NCBI GenBank assembly: GCA_963702955.1
Contig: OY969774.1
Coordinates: 1,736,001 to 1,800,000, forward strand
Direction: 5' to 3'
DNA from: VRUE01 sp963702955
GTDB lineage: Bacteria > Actinomycetota > Thermoleophilia > Solirubrobacterales > 70-9
DNA: 64,000 nucleotides
Part shown: one piece after another, positions 26,301 through 35,160 of the stretch
Numbering within the stretch: position 1 is the stretch's first letter
Layout of the letters: each line of letters begins with the position of its first letter
Notes under the pieces: model-generated
Told to the model about the DNA's origin: nothing
The model's input: only the letters and a program-made list of their open reading frames with translations
The model's database searches: none
Translations under genes and position numbers: made by a program

Positions 26301-27961
26301 GCATGCGGCGGCTTCGCGACATCCTCGCCGTCGCCGTGGTCGCATCCGCGGTCGGCGCCGCGACCGCCTCGGCCGAGGAAGCCGCACCGTCCTCGGCGGC
26401 GCCGGCGGCCGAAGCGAGCCCTGCCACGACGACGACGCAGACGCCGGCCACCATCGCTCCGGTCCAGCGCGGGGCAACGATCGCCGCTCCGCCCGTCGCG
26501 CCGGGGAAGCCCGTCGTGCCGCAGCACGCCGGCGGCACCTCCGCCGCCGAAGCCGCGCAGCAGCCGACGCCGCCGGCCAGCCCCCAGGCCACGCCGCCGG
26601 CGTCGGGGACCAGCCCGTTGCCGACCCCCAGCTTCGCGCTGCCCCTGCCGAGCTCCAGCTGTGCGACCACCGGCGTCCCGCCGATCCTGATCCCGATCTA
26701 CCAGCGGGCCGCGGCGGCCTACGCCCTCGGCCCGCAGGGCCCGGCGGTGCTCGCCGGCATCAACGCGGTCGAGTCGGCGTTCGGCACCAACCTCAACGTC
26801 TCCTCGGCCGGCGCGCTCGGCTGGATGCAGTTCATCCCCTCGACCTGGGAAACGTACGGAGTCGACGCCAACGGCGACGGCGTCAAGGACCCCTACAACC
26901 CCGAAGACGCGATCTTCGCCGCGGCGAGCTACCTGCACGCGGCCGGGATGCCGACCGACACCTACGGCGCGATCTTCGCCTACAACCACGCCGACTGGTA
27001 CGTCGCCGACGTGCTCTCGAACGCCGCCTGCTACGCGCAGGAAGTCGGCGATCCCTCCTTCGCCGCCGGCCTCGCGAGCCCGCAGATGCAGGTGTTGAAG
27101 TGCGAGCCGGCGAGCCCCTGGCGCAAGCAGATCCCGGCCGCCTACCTGGACGCCTTCGAGAACGCCGCGGCGCGCTACGAACTCGGCCGGCGCGGCGTTT
27201 GGGCGCTGGCCGCGGTCGCCCGGATGGAGTCGAACTTCGGACGCGGCATGGACCGCCGCGAACTGCACACGGCGGGGCCGTTGGGCCTCGAACCGAGCGA
27301 GTGGAAGCGCTACGCGGTCAACGGCGACGAAGACGGTCGCATCCGCCACGGCGATCCGGCCGATTCGGCCGCCACCCTGGCGCGGCTGATCTGGTCGCGG
27401 GGCAGCCTCGGCGCCGGCCTCTTCACCCACAACCACGCCCAGTGGTACGTGCAGGAGGTCCTCCAGGAAGCCGGCAAACTGCAGGGCCGCTGCAAGGTCA
27501 GCTACGCCGAATGGAACATCGCGCCGCTCCCCGCCGGCCTCGAAACCGCGGGGCCGAACGCGGTCCTCACCGGCACCCTCGCCAGCGCGCCGGAAGGCGC
27601 CCCGGCGGCGGTCAAGGCGGCGATCGCCGCGGCCAACTCGATCTCCACCACCCCCTACATATGGGGCGGCGGCCACGGCTCCTGGATCGCCGCCGGCTAC
27701 GACTGCTCGGGCGCGGTCAGCTTCGCCCTCTACGGCGGCGGACTGCTCGACCGGCCGCTGACCTCCGGGGAACTGGAGAGCTACGGCGAACCCGGGCCGG
27801 GCCGCTGGATCACGATCTACGCCAGCGCGACCCACGCCTACGCAGTGATCGCCGGGCTGCGCTGGGACACGGTCGGCGACGCCCAGGGAACCGGCCCGCG
27901 CTGGCACGCCGAGCCGCCCTACCCCGAAGGCTTCGTCATCCGCCACCCCGCCGGGTACTGA
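26297..27961 (+). CDS. Secreted cell-wall hydrolase: two SLT-like domains plus NlpC/P60-like domain
   Basis: 554 aa. Signal peptide (about 1-26, ending ATASAEE), a Thr/Pro/Ala-rich linker to about 115, then a lytic transglycosylase-like domain with catalytic Glu in INAVESAFGTN and the GALGWMQFIPSTWETYG motif. A second, degenerate copy follows (AVARMESNFGRG ... GPLGLEPSEWKRYAVNGDED). The C-terminus is NlpC/P60-like, with YDCSGAVSFALYGGG supplying a Cys and a His in SATHAYAVI. It presumably cuts peptidoglycan glycan and peptide bonds. It is translationally coupled to the membrane protein upstream. Confidence 0.85.
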   Translation: MSMRRLRDILAVAVVASAVGAATASAEEAAPSSAAPAAEASPATTTTQTPATIAPVQRGATIAAPPVAPGKPVVPQHAGGTSAAEAAQQPTPPASPQATPPASGTSPLPTPSFALPLPSSSCATTGVPPILIPIYQRAAAAYALGPQGPAVLAGINAVESAFGTNLNVSSAGALGWMQFIPSTWETYGVDANGDGVKDPYNPEDAIFAAASYLHAAGMPTDTYGAIFAYNHADWYVADVLSNAACYAQEVGDPSFAAGLASPQMQVLKCEPASPWRKQIPAAYLDAFENAAARYELGRRGVWALAAVARMESNFGRGMDRRELHTAGPLGLEPSEWKRYAVNGDEDGRIRHGDPADSAATLARLIWSRGSLGAGLFTHNHAQWYVQEVLQEAGKLQGRCKVSYAEWNIAPLPAGLETAGPNAVLTGTLASAPEGAPAAVKAAIAAANSISTTPYIWGGGHGSWIAAGYDCSGAVSFALYGGGLLDRPLTSGELESYGEPGPGRWITIYASATHAYAVIAGLRWDTVGDAQGTGPRWHAEPPYPEGFVIRHPAGY

Positions 27962-28031
27962 GACTCGCAGCGCGCGCCCCGCTCGCGTAACGTAGGCGTC
28001 TCCAGCGCGAACCCCGCTACAGGAGGCGATC

Positions 28032-28313
28032 ATGCCCACCTACGTGATGCTCACCAACCTCACCGCCGACGGCGTCCGCACCCTGAAGAACAACCCGGGA
28101 CGGGTCGCCGAGGTGAACAAGGAGGTCGAACAGATCGGCGCCAAGGTCCTGCAGCAGTACGCGACGCTGGGCCAGTACGACTTCGTGACGATCGTCGAAG
28201 CGCCCGACGAGAAGACGATGGCGAAGGTCTCGGTCGAGCTCGGCTCGCGCGGGACGATGACCAGCCAGACGCTGACCGCGATGCCGGCCGACGAGCTCTC
28301 CAGCGCTCTGTAG
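28032..28313 (+). CDS. GYD-domain protein
   Basis: 93 aa small protein of the GYD family (PF08734-type), a dimeric ferredoxin-like fold of unknown function. The name-giving motif is present as LGQYDFVTIVEAPD, and the start PTYVMLTNLTADGVRTL is typical. A strong AGGAGG site precedes the ATG. It lies 10 bp before purD and is likely cotranscribed with purD-purE-purB, but no purine role is known for the family. Confidence 0.88.
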   Translation: MPTYVMLTNLTADGVRTLKNNPGRVAEVNKEVEQIGAKVLQQYATLGQYDFVTIVEAPDEKTMAKVSVELGSRGTMTSQTLTAMPADELSSAL

Positions 28314-28323
28314 GGACAGGCGC

Positions 28324-29601
28324 TTGAGGATCCTGGTCGTAGGGGGCGGCGGTCGCGAGCACGCGATGGTGCGGGCGCTGGCGCGCTCCCCCCGAGAACC
28401 GCAGCTGCTCTGCGCCCCGGGCAATCCCGGAATCGCCGCCGACGCCGAGTGCCTGCCGGGGGTCACCGCCGAAGACGTCGAGGCGATCGTCGTCGCGGCG
28501 CGCGAGCGGGCGGTCAACCTGGTCGCGGTCGGGCCGGAGGCGCCGCTGGTTGCCGGCCTCGTCGACGCGCTGGAGGCCGCCGGCGTCCCCGCGTTCGGGC
28601 CGAGCGCCGCCGCCGCCGAGCTGGAGGGGTCGAAGGCGTTCGCCAAGGAGCTGATGGAGGAGGCCGGGGTGCCGACCGCCTCGCACGTCCTCCTGCGCAG
28701 CCGCGAGGAGGCGATCGGGGAGATCGCCCGCGCCGCCTTCCCGGCGGTGCTGAAGGCCGACGGCCTGGCCGCCGGCAAGGGGGTGCTGATCTGCGCCTCC
28801 GAAGCCGAGGCACTGGCCGCCGCCGACGTCTTCTTCACCGAGCGGCGCTTCGGCGAGACGACGGTGGTGCTGGAGGAGTTCCTCGAGGGCGAGGAGCTCT
28901 CGCTGCTCGCCCTCTGCGACGGCGAGAACGTCGTCGCGCTCGCCCCCGCCCAGGACTACAAGCGGATCTTCGACGGCGACAAGGGACCGAACACCGGCGG
29001 CATGGGCAGCTACTCGCCGGTCCCCGGCTTCGGCCCGGCCGAGGTCGAGGAGATCGTCGAGGCGGTGCACCGGCCGGTCGTCGCGGCGATGGCCCGCCGC
29101 GGAGCTCCCTTCCACGGCGTCCTCTACGCCGGCCTGATGGTCGGCCCCGAGGGGCCGAAGGTGCTCGAGTTCAACGTCCGCTTCGGCGACCCCGAGACGC
29201 AGGCGGTGCTGCCGCGGCTGCGCTCCGACCTCGCCGGCCTGATGACGGCGGCGCGCGAGCCGGGCGGCCTCGCGGGGGCCGAGGCCGAGTTCGGCGATGA
29301 GTGGGCGGTGACCCTGGTGCTGGCCTCGGCGGGCTATCCCGAGTCCTCCTCGAAGGGCGACGTGATCCGCGGCCTCGACGAGGCGGCCGCGCTGGCCGAG
29401 GTGACCCACGCCGGGACCGCGGAGCGCGAGGGCGAGATCGTCACCGCCGGCGGCCGCGTGCTCAACGTCACCGCGATGGGGGCGACCCCGGCCGCGGCGC
29501 GCGATCGGGCGTACGATGCGGCGCGCCGGATCGAGTTCGACGGAATGCAGATCCGCTCCGACATCGCCGCCCGCGCGGTCGAGCGGATACCCACCCAGTA
29601 G
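28324..29601 (+). CDS. purD: Phosphoribosylamine-glycine ligase
   Basis: Second step of purine synthesis (PRA + Gly + ATP to GAR). 425 aa, complete ATP-grasp enzyme. It starts RILVVGGGGREHAMVRAL (N-domain), has GSKAFAKELM at the ATP-grasp entry, KADGLAAGKGV and the signature VLEFNVRFGDPETQ. The start is TTG at 28324 (the family N-terminus begins here; no ATG in frame). It heads purD-purE-purB; the other pur groups (purCSQL, purFNH) lie downstream on the same strand. Confidence 0.97.
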   Translation: MRILVVGGGGREHAMVRALARSPREPQLLCAPGNPGIAADAECLPGVTAEDVEAIVVAARERAVNLVAVGPEAPLVAGLVDALEAAGVPAFGPSAAAAELEGSKAFAKELMEEAGVPTASHVLLRSREEAIGEIARAAFPAVLKADGLAAGKGVLICASEAEALAAADVFFTERRFGETTVVLEEFLEGEELSLLALCDGENVVALAPAQDYKRIFDGDKGPNTGGMGSYSPVPGFGPAEVEEIVEAVHRPVVAAMARRGAPFHGVLYAGLMVGPEGPKVLEFNVRFGDPETQAVLPRLRSDLAGLMTAAREPGGLAGAEAEFGDEWAVTLVLASAGYPESSSKGDVIRGLDEAAALAEVTHAGTAEREGEIVTAGGRVLNVTAMGATPAAARDRAYDAARRIEFDGMQIRSDIAARAVERIPTQ

Positions 29602-29618
29602 ACCCGAGAGAGGAAGAG

Positions 29619-30125
29619 ATGAGCGAGATCTCAGAGGAGCCGCAGCCGACCGATCCGACGGCGGCCGCACCGGCCGCGCCGGCGACGATGCCGGCGGTCG
29701 AGGAGGCGTTCGAGGAAATCGACGTCGACGAGCCCCACGTCGGGATCATCATGGGCTCGAAGAGCGACAAGCCGAAGATGCAGCCGGCCGGCGCCGCCCT
29801 GCACGACGCCGGCATCCGCTACGAGGTGCGGGTGATGAGCGCCCACCGCGACCCGGAGCTGGTCCGCGAGTACTGCCAGAACGCGCGCATGCGCGGTCTG
29901 CGGGCGATCATCGCCGGGGCGGGAATGTCGGCGGCGCTGCCCGGCGTCGCCGCGGCCCACACCGACCTGCCGGTGATCGGCGTGCCGATCCTCGGCAAGA
30001 GCCTCGGCGGGCTCGACGCGCTGCTCTCCGCGGTGCAGATGCCGCCGGGCGTGCCGGTCGCCTGCGTGGCGGTGGACGGGGCGAAAAACGCGGGGTTGCT
30101 CGCGGTGCGCATCCTCAACGCATGA
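29619..30125 (+). CDS. purE: N5-carboxyaminoimidazole ribonucleotide mutase
   Basis: 168 aa. Converts N5-CAIR to CAIR in the class I pathway (with PurK, not in this window). After an acidic, Ala/Pro-rich N-terminal extension of about 40 residues that is absent from most PurE proteins, the fold begins HVGIIMGSKSDKPKMQPAG; other active-site motifs are VMSAHRDPE and AGAGMSAALPGVAAAHT. A good AGGAAGAG site precedes the ATG. It sits 17 bp after purD. Confidence 0.95.
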   Translation: MSEISEEPQPTDPTAAAPAAPATMPAVEEAFEEIDVDEPHVGIIMGSKSDKPKMQPAGAALHDAGIRYEVRVMSAHRDPELVREYCQNARMRGLRAIIAGAGMSAALPGVAAAHTDLPVIGVPILGKSLGGLDALLSAVQMPPGVPVACVAVDGAKNAGLLAVRILNA

Positions 30126-30141
30126 GGCGGATAATCCGCCC

Positions 30142-31437
30142 GTGATAGCCCGCTACACCCGCCCCGAGATCGGCGCCGTCTGGTCCCAGCAGCGCAAGCT
30201 GGAGTGCTGGCTCGAGGTCGAGCTGGCCGCGACCGAGGCCTGGGCCGAGCAGGGCGCGGTGCCGGCGGAGGCGGCGGAGGCCTGCCGCGCCAACGCGTCC
30301 TTCACCGTCGAGGCGGTCGCCGAGCGCGAGCGGGTGACCGACCACGATGTCGCCGCCTTCGTCAACGTCGTCGCCGGCTCGGTCGGCGAGCACGGCCGCT
30401 GGGTCCACTACGGCCTCACCTCCTCCGACGTGCTCGACACGGCGCTGGCGCTGCAGCTTCGCCAGGCGGGCGAGATCGTCGTCGCCGGGGCGCGCGCCTA
30501 CCGCGACGCGCTGATCGAGCGGGCGCTGGAGCAGCGCGACACGCTCAGCGTCGGCCGTACCCACGGCGTCCACGCCGAGCCGACCACCTTCGGGCTGCGC
30601 CTCGCCGGCTTCGCCTTCGAGGCCGACCGCAACCTGGTGCGCCTCGAGGCGGCCTTCGAGCAGCTCGCGGTCGGCAAGCTCTCCGGCGCGGTCGGCACCT
30701 ACGCCTCGGTGCCGCCGGCGGTCGAGGCGCGGGTGATGGAGCGGCTCGGGTTGCGCCGCGAGGACGTCGCCACCCAGGTCGTCCCGCGCGACCGCCACGC
30801 GGTGCTGACCTCGGCGATCGCCGTCGCCGGCGCCGGCCTGGAGCGCTTCGCGACCGAGGTCCGCAACCTGCAGCGAACCGAGGTGCGCGAGGTCGAGGAG
30901 CCGTTCGCCGCCGGCCAGAAGGGCTCCTCGGCGATGCCGCACAAGCGCAACCCGATCCGCACCGAGCGGATCGTCGGCCTGGCCCGGGTGCTGCGTGGCT
31001 ACGCGCAGACGGGACTGGAGAACGTCGCCCTCTGGCACGAGCGCGACATCTCCCACTCCGGCGCCGAGCGGGTGATCCTCCCCGACGCGACGATCGGCCT
31101 CGACTACATGCAGGCGCTGGCCACCAGCGTCGCCGCCGAGATGACGATCCGCGCCGAGCGGATGAAGGAGAACCTCGAGCTGACCCACGGCGCCCTGTTC
31201 AGCCAGCGCGCCCTCACTGCCCTGGTCGAGTCGGGGATGACCCGCGACGACGCCTACCGCATCGTCCAGGAGAACGCCCAGCGAGCCTGGGACACCGGCA
31301 CCCCCTTCCGCGACCTGCTCGCCGATGCCGCCCCCGAACTGGACCTCGACGCGGTCTTCGACTACAGCGCCTACCTGACCCACGTGCCGGCGGTCTTCGA
31401 GCGGCTGGAAGCGCTCTCAGACCTCGACCACGGTTAG
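30142..31437 (+). CDS. purB: Adenylosuccinate lyase
   Basis: 431 aa. Cleaves SAICAR and adenylosuccinate. Fumarase/aspartase superfamily: the catalytic His region GRTHGVHAEPTTFG, a conserved HYGLTSSDVLDTA and the signature loop GSSAMPHKRNPI are all present. The start is GTG, 16 bp after purE. Its last 21 bp overlap the convergent vapC-like gene, an unusual arrangement for an essential biosynthetic gene. Confidence 0.97.
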   Translation: MIARYTRPEIGAVWSQQRKLECWLEVELAATEAWAEQGAVPAEAAEACRANASFTVEAVAERERVTDHDVAAFVNVVAGSVGEHGRWVHYGLTSSDVLDTALALQLRQAGEIVVAGARAYRDALIERALEQRDTLSVGRTHGVHAEPTTFGLRLAGFAFEADRNLVRLEAAFEQLAVGKLSGAVGTYASVPPAVEARVMERLGLRREDVATQVVPRDRHAVLTSAIAVAGAGLERFATEVRNLQRTEVREVEEPFAAGQKGSSAMPHKRNPIRTERIVGLARVLRGYAQTGLENVALWHERDISHSGAERVILPDATIGLDYMQALATSVAAEMTIRAERMKENLELTHGALFSQRALTALVESGMTRDDAYRIVQENAQRAWDTGTPFRDLLADAAPELDLDAVFDYSAYLTHVPAVFERLEALSDLDHG

Positions 31438-31827
31438 CCCGTTGATTCCGGAGAGAGCGTAGAAGTCGCGGTCCTGGGTGACTACGGGTATCGAGCGCGC
31501 GGCGGCCGTCGCGGCGATCCAGAGATCGTTGGCGCTCACACTTCCCCCAGAGGCCGTCAGATAGGCGCGCATCCCCGCCCAGGCACCCGCAACCTCGTGG
31601 TCGACTGGAAGAGTCACGGTGCCGGAGATTCTCTCCAGGGTCATAAGGCGTCGGTCGCGGCTCGAGATGTCCGGGGCCGCGAGCACGCCGGCCCGCAACT
31701 CCGCCACGGTGACGATCGAGATCGCAGCACTCTCGGGAAGGGCCTCCACCCGAAGCGGCCGACCCACCTCCCCGGCAACGAGAACGGACGTGTCAAGCAG
31801 CCCTACCCTGGCCCGATCGGCATTCAC
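31417..31827 (-). CDS. PIN-domain toxin (VapC-like)
   Basis: 136 aa probable ribonuclease of a type II toxin-antitoxin pair. PIN-domain acidic residues: Asp in GLLDTSVLVAG, Glu in TVAELRAGVL, Asp in VSANDLWIAATA and Asp in VTQDRDFYAL. All four are conserved, so it is probably active. GTG start overlapping the antitoxin stop (GTGA). The 3-prime end overlaps purB by 21 bp on the opposite strand. Confidence 0.88.
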   Translation of the reverse strand: MNADRARVGLLDTSVLVAGEVGRPLRVEALPESAAISIVTVAELRAGVLAAPDISSRDRRLMTLERISGTVTLPVDHEVAGAWAGMRAYLTASGGSVSANDLWIAATAAARSIPVVTQDRDFYALSGINGLTVVEV

Positions 31828-32078
31828 AGGATCGGCCCGAGGTCATCGGTCGTTTCCTCCCTCAGCTTTGCCAGGTCTGCTCCCCAGGTCGGGTCGCCAT
31901 CGGCGATGGCGCGGATCTCCATCACCTCGGCGGGACCGATCCATCGCGGCGCCTCCTCGGGCCGGTGCGGCACCAAATCCGCAACCGGCTTTCCCCGAAC
32001 GGTGATCACCACGGTCTCGCCGCTCTCGACGCGACGCAAGACCCCTGCCGTGTCGTTCCTGAGCTCCCTGGTCGCCAC
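31824..32078 (-). CDS. Phd/YefM-type antitoxin
   Basis: 84 aa partner of the PIN toxin. The N-terminal Phd/YefM DNA-binding domain begins ATRELRNDTAGVLRRVESGE and continues ETVVITVRGKPVADLVPH; the C-terminal 35 residues (toxin-neutralising) are acidic. A longer frame exists upstream, but the GTG at 32078 matches the family start (VxxRELRNN) and places a perfect palindrome (32088-32107) just ahead of it. Confidence 0.85.
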   Translation of the reverse strand: MATRELRNDTAGVLRRVESGETVVITVRGKPVADLVPHRPEEAPRWIGPAEVMEIRAIADGDPTWGADLAKLREETTDDLGPIL

Positions 32079-32087
32079 TTCTACGAT

Positions 32088-32107
32088 AGTGCTACAAGCG
32101 TAGCACT
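32088..32107 (-). promoter_or_regulatory. Palindromic operator of the toxin-antitoxin pair
   Basis: Perfect 8-bp arms AGTGCTAC / GTAGCACT around a 4-nt centre, ending 10 nt upstream of the antitoxin start. This is the expected position for autoregulation by a Phd/YefM antitoxin; binding is inferred. Confidence 0.6.
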
Positions 32108-32136
32108 GCGCTTGGAAGCCGCTCGCCGAGGGCCGG

Positions 32137-32562
32137 TCAGAGGATCTGACCGGCGACGAAGCCGGCAATCAGGACGAACCAACCGCCGATCTCGGCGACG
32201 ATCAGGCTGACCATGAACGCGTGCGTGCCCGCCACCGGATCGCGGAACTGGTTGTCCGTGTCGCGCCGCCGGCCGTGCACCGCGTAGCCGGCCACGGCGG
32301 CGAAGAAGTAGAAGGCCATCGCCCCGGCGGCGATCAGGTTCACCGCCGTCCCCCAGGCGCTCAGCTCGACGAACGTCGCCACCAGCAGCAGCGCGAAGCT
32401 GTAGAGCAGCGCCGCCCGGTGGGCGGTGTCGACATAGGGATGGGCCAATCCATCGGACGACTCGTTCATCTGCCGGTACTTCCAGACGCCGAGCAGCAGG
32501 GCGAACAGGAACATCACGGCCGCGGTGAGGAGCACGGCCTTGGTGTCTCCTCCCAGCGCCAT
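32137..32562 (-). CDS. Four-helix membrane protein, function unknown
   Basis: 141 aa with four predicted membrane segments (about 10-27, 50-66, 71-90 and 114-138) and a short hydrophilic loop (YRQMNESSDGLAHPYVDTAH). No motif I recognise. The loop HPYVDTAHRAALL and the GRRRDTDNQFRDP segment suggest a conserved actinobacterial family. It is divergent from the thiol-fold protein gene with 34 bp between starts. Confidence 0.7.
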   Translation of the reverse strand: MALGGDTKAVLLTAAVMFLFALLLGVWKYRQMNESSDGLAHPYVDTAHRAALLYSFALLLVATFVELSAWGTAVNLIAAGAMAFYFFAAVAGYAVHGRRRDTDNQFRDPVAGTHAFMVSLIVAEIGGWFVLIAGFVAGQIL

Positions 32563-32596
32563 CGCCCGATCTTAGGCGACCGGGTAGGCTGCGGCC

Positions 32597-32905
32597 ATGA
32601 TCCTCTACACCTGCGGGCAGAAGACGCACGCGGCGAGCCTCGGCCACCCTTGCGGGCGCGCGGCGAAGGCCCTCGACGAGGCCGGCTACAGCTACGAGCT
32701 GAAGGTGGTCGGCGGCTACCGGCTGATGCCCTGGACCTGGGGCCGCCGCGACGCCGACCGGGCTGAGATCAAGAAGCTGAGCGGCAGCAACGACGTCCCG
32801 ATCCTGGTCCTCGACGACGGCGAGGTCGTCTCCGGATCCGGCACGATCGCCCGCTGGGCGAAGGAACACCCGGACGCCAAGGCCGCGGCGAAGCAGCCGG
32901 GCTGA
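32597..32905 (+). CDS. Glutaredoxin/GST N-terminal domain-like protein
   Basis: 102 aa, a stand-alone thioredoxin-like fold of the glutathione S-transferase N-terminal type. It opens ILYTCGQKTHAASLGHPCGR, contains the cis-Pro loop NDVPILVLDDGEVVSGSGTI and ends with a Lys/Ala-rich tail. Unlike glutaredoxins the Cys residues are not in a CxxC; Cys-6 and Cys-19 could still be redox partners. The function is unknown. Confidence 0.75.
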   Translation: MILYTCGQKTHAASLGHPCGRAAKALDEAGYSYELKVVGGYRLMPWTWGRRDADRAEIKKLSGSNDVPILVLDDGEVVSGSGTIARWAKEHPDAKAAAKQPG

Positions 32906-32915
32906 GAGAACCTGT

Positions 32916-34244
32916 CTAAGCGGCGACGAGGTCGCGCTCGCCGGCCGGGTGGCGCGCGGTGACGACGACCGGGGTGCCGTGCTTGGGCGAAAGGGTGATG
33001 TTGCGGCGGCCGATCTTCTCCGGCGCCGGGTCGGCCTTGCGCAGCTCGCAGCGGCTCAGCACCTCGCGCAGGACGATCCGCATCTCGAACTCGGCGAAGG
33101 AGGCGCCGAGGCAACGGCGGATGCCGCCGCCGTAGGGGATCCAGGAGTAGGTGTCCGGGCCCTCCTCGAGGAAGCGCTCGGGGCGGAAGGCGAAGGGCTC
33201 GGGGTAGACGTCGGCGCGGGTGTGGGTCAGCCAGATCGCCGGGGTGACGTCGGTGCCTGCCGGCAGGGTCAGCCCGTCGGCGACCAGGTCCTTGGCGAGG
33301 CGGCGGCCGGCCAGCGGCACCACCGGGCGCAGCCGCAGCGACTCGGCGATCGTCGCCCGCAGGTAGTCGTCCTCGCCGGCCTCGAGCGAGTCGCGCAGGC
33401 GGCCCAGCTCACGCGGGTGGCGCAGCAGCAGGTCGAAGTTCCAGGCCAGCGCCGTCGCCGTCGTCTCGTGGCCGGCGAGCAGCAGGGTCATCAGCTGGTC
33501 GCGCAGATCTTCGTCGCTCATCGCCTCGCCGTCCTCGAAGCGAGCCTGCATCAGCACGGAGAGGATGTCGTCGCGCTCCTCGAAGTCCCCGCTCGCGCGC
33601 CGCTCGGCGATCTCCGCGTAGAGCAGCTCGTCGACCGCTTTCAGCTGACCCTCGAATTTCGCCCAGGGCCCGCGGCCGCCGAAGCGGCGCGAGGCCAACC
33701 CGATCAGCTGCGTGAACGGCGAGGCGGTCTCCTCCAGCACCTTGGTGAGGACGACGCGCAAGCGCTCCAGCCGCGGGCCCTCGGCAACGCCGAAGACGAC
33801 CCGCAGGATCACCTCGAGCGTGACCGCCTGCATGCGCGGGTGGATCGCGAACTCCTCACCGAGCGGCCAGGAATCGATCTCGGTGTCGATGATCTGGCTG
33901 ACGATCGGCTCGTAGGAGCGCATCCGCTCGCCATGGAAGGGCGGCAGCATCACCTTGCGGTGGGCGAGATGGTCCTTCCCCTCGATCACCAGCACCGACC
34001 GCGGTCCGACGATCGGCGTCAGGACGACCTCGCGGCCCGGCGGCAGGCCGTGCTCGCGCTCCGTGTACAGCGCCTTGATCGCGGCCGGATCGGAGATCAT
34101 CACCATCGGCCGCTCGAACCCCATGAACTTGACGCTGAAGCTGTCGCCGAACTTCTCGCGGCACTCCTGCATGAAGGGCAGCGGCCGGAACGACCAGCGC
34201 AGGGTTTGGACGAGCGGCGAGGACTTCGGTTCGGGCGGCAGCAT
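32916..34244 (-). CDS. Cytochrome P450
   Basis: 442 aa soluble haem monooxygenase. I-helix LLLAGHETTATALAW, K-helix ExxR in AESLRLRP, the PERF region FRPERFLEE and the haem-Cys loop PYGGGIRRCLGASFA are all present. The reading frame is open 36 codons further upstream, but MLPPEPKSSPLVQTLRW at 34244 matches the family N-terminus. No ferredoxin or reductase lies beside it; the substrate is unknown. It is divergent from purC (67 bp between starts) and separates purine gene groups. Confidence 0.93.
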   Translation of the reverse strand: MLPPEPKSSPLVQTLRWSFRPLPFMQECREKFGDSFSVKFMGFERPMVMISDPAAIKALYTEREHGLPPGREVVLTPIVGPRSVLVIEGKDHLAHRKVMLPPFHGERMRSYEPIVSQIIDTEIDSWPLGEEFAIHPRMQAVTLEVILRVVFGVAEGPRLERLRVVLTKVLEETASPFTQLIGLASRRFGGRGPWAKFEGQLKAVDELLYAEIAERRASGDFEERDDILSVLMQARFEDGEAMSDEDLRDQLMTLLLAGHETTATALAWNFDLLLRHPRELGRLRDSLEAGEDDYLRATIAESLRLRPVVPLAGRRLAKDLVADGLTLPAGTDVTPAIWLTHTRADVYPEPFAFRPERFLEEGPDTYSWIPYGGGIRRCLGASFAEFEMRIVLREVLSRCELRKADPAPEKIGRRNITLSPKHGTPVVVTARHPAGERDLVAA

Positions 34245-34311
34245 CGCCGTACAGAGTCGCAGACGGGGACCACGAAAGCCCTCCGCTTCGCCGATGGTTA
34301 GCATCGGCTTA

Positions 34312-35160
34312 ATGTCAGTCGTCGCCGACCTGAAGCTCCACTCCTCCGGCAAGGTCCGCGAGATCTACGAGTGGGATGACGACCTGCTGATGGTCGCCTC
34401 GGACCGGATCTCGATCTACGACGTGGTGATGCCGACGCCGGTGCCCGACAAGGGCAAGGTGCTGAACCGGATGTCGGAATTCTGGTTCGAGCTGACCGCC
34501 GACATCGTCCCCAACCACTTCCTCTCCGCCGACGTCCCCGAGGACGTCGCCGAACGGGCGATGCGGGTGCGGCGGCTGGAGATGTACCCGGTCGAGTGCG
34601 TCGTGCGCGGCTACCTCTCGGGCTCGGGCTGGAAGGAATACAAGGCGGGCGGCGCGGTCTGCGGGATCGAGCTGCCGCCCGACCTGCTCGAGTCCGACAA
34701 GCTGCCGGAGCCGATCTTCACCCCGGCGACCAAGGCCGAGATCGGCGACCACGACGAGAACGTCGACTTCGAGCGGGCGGCGGAGATCGTCGGCGACCGG
34801 GCGCTGATGGAGGAGCTGCGGCGGATCTCGATCGAGGTCTACACGCGCGGCGCCGAGCACGCGGCCGAGCGCGGGATCGTCCTCGCCGACACCAAGTTCG
34901 AGTTCGGCCGCCATGCCGGGGCCGAGATCGTCCTCGGCGACGAGGTGCTGACTCCGGACTCCTCACGCTTCTGGCCGGCCGACCGCTACCGGCCCGGCAG
35001 CACGCAGCCGTCCTTCGACAAGCAGTTCGTCCGCGACTGGGCGACGGGAAACGGCTGGGACCGCAAGCCGCCGGCGCCGGAGCTGCCGCCCGACGTGATC
35101 GAGCAGACGCGGGCGAAGTACGTCGAGGCCTACGAGCGGATCACGGAGCGCTCCTTCTAG
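34312..35160 (+). CDS. purC: SAICAR synthase
   Basis: 282 aa. Joins CAIR and aspartate. Family motifs: LHSSGKVREIYEWDDDLLMVASDRIS, PDKGKVLNRMSEFWF, VVRGYLSGSGWKEY and LADTKFEFGR. (Each is quoted in part.) ATG at 34312; the last base of its stop codon is the first base of the purS GTG, so the genes are coupled. It is the first of purC-purS-purQ-purL. Confidence 0.96.
   Translation: MSVVADLKLHSSGKVREIYEWDDDLLMVASDRISIYDVVMPTPVPDKGKVLNRMSEFWFELTADIVPNHFLSADVPEDVAERAMRVRRLEMYPVECVVRGYLSGSGWKEYKAGGAVCGIELPPDLLESDKLPEPIFTPATKAEIGDHDENVDFERAAEIVGDRALMEELRRISIEVYTRGAEHAAERGIVLADTKFEFGRHAGAEIVLGDEVLTPDSSRFWPADRYRPGSTQPSFDKQFVRDWATGNGWDRKPPAPELPPDVIEQTRAKYVEAYERITERSF

Noticed and set aside
32079..32168. 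N-terminal 30 codons extending the antitoxin frame upstream of 32078
   Set aside because: They cross the palindromic operator and do not resemble the Phd/YefM start; the GTG at 32078 fits the family.
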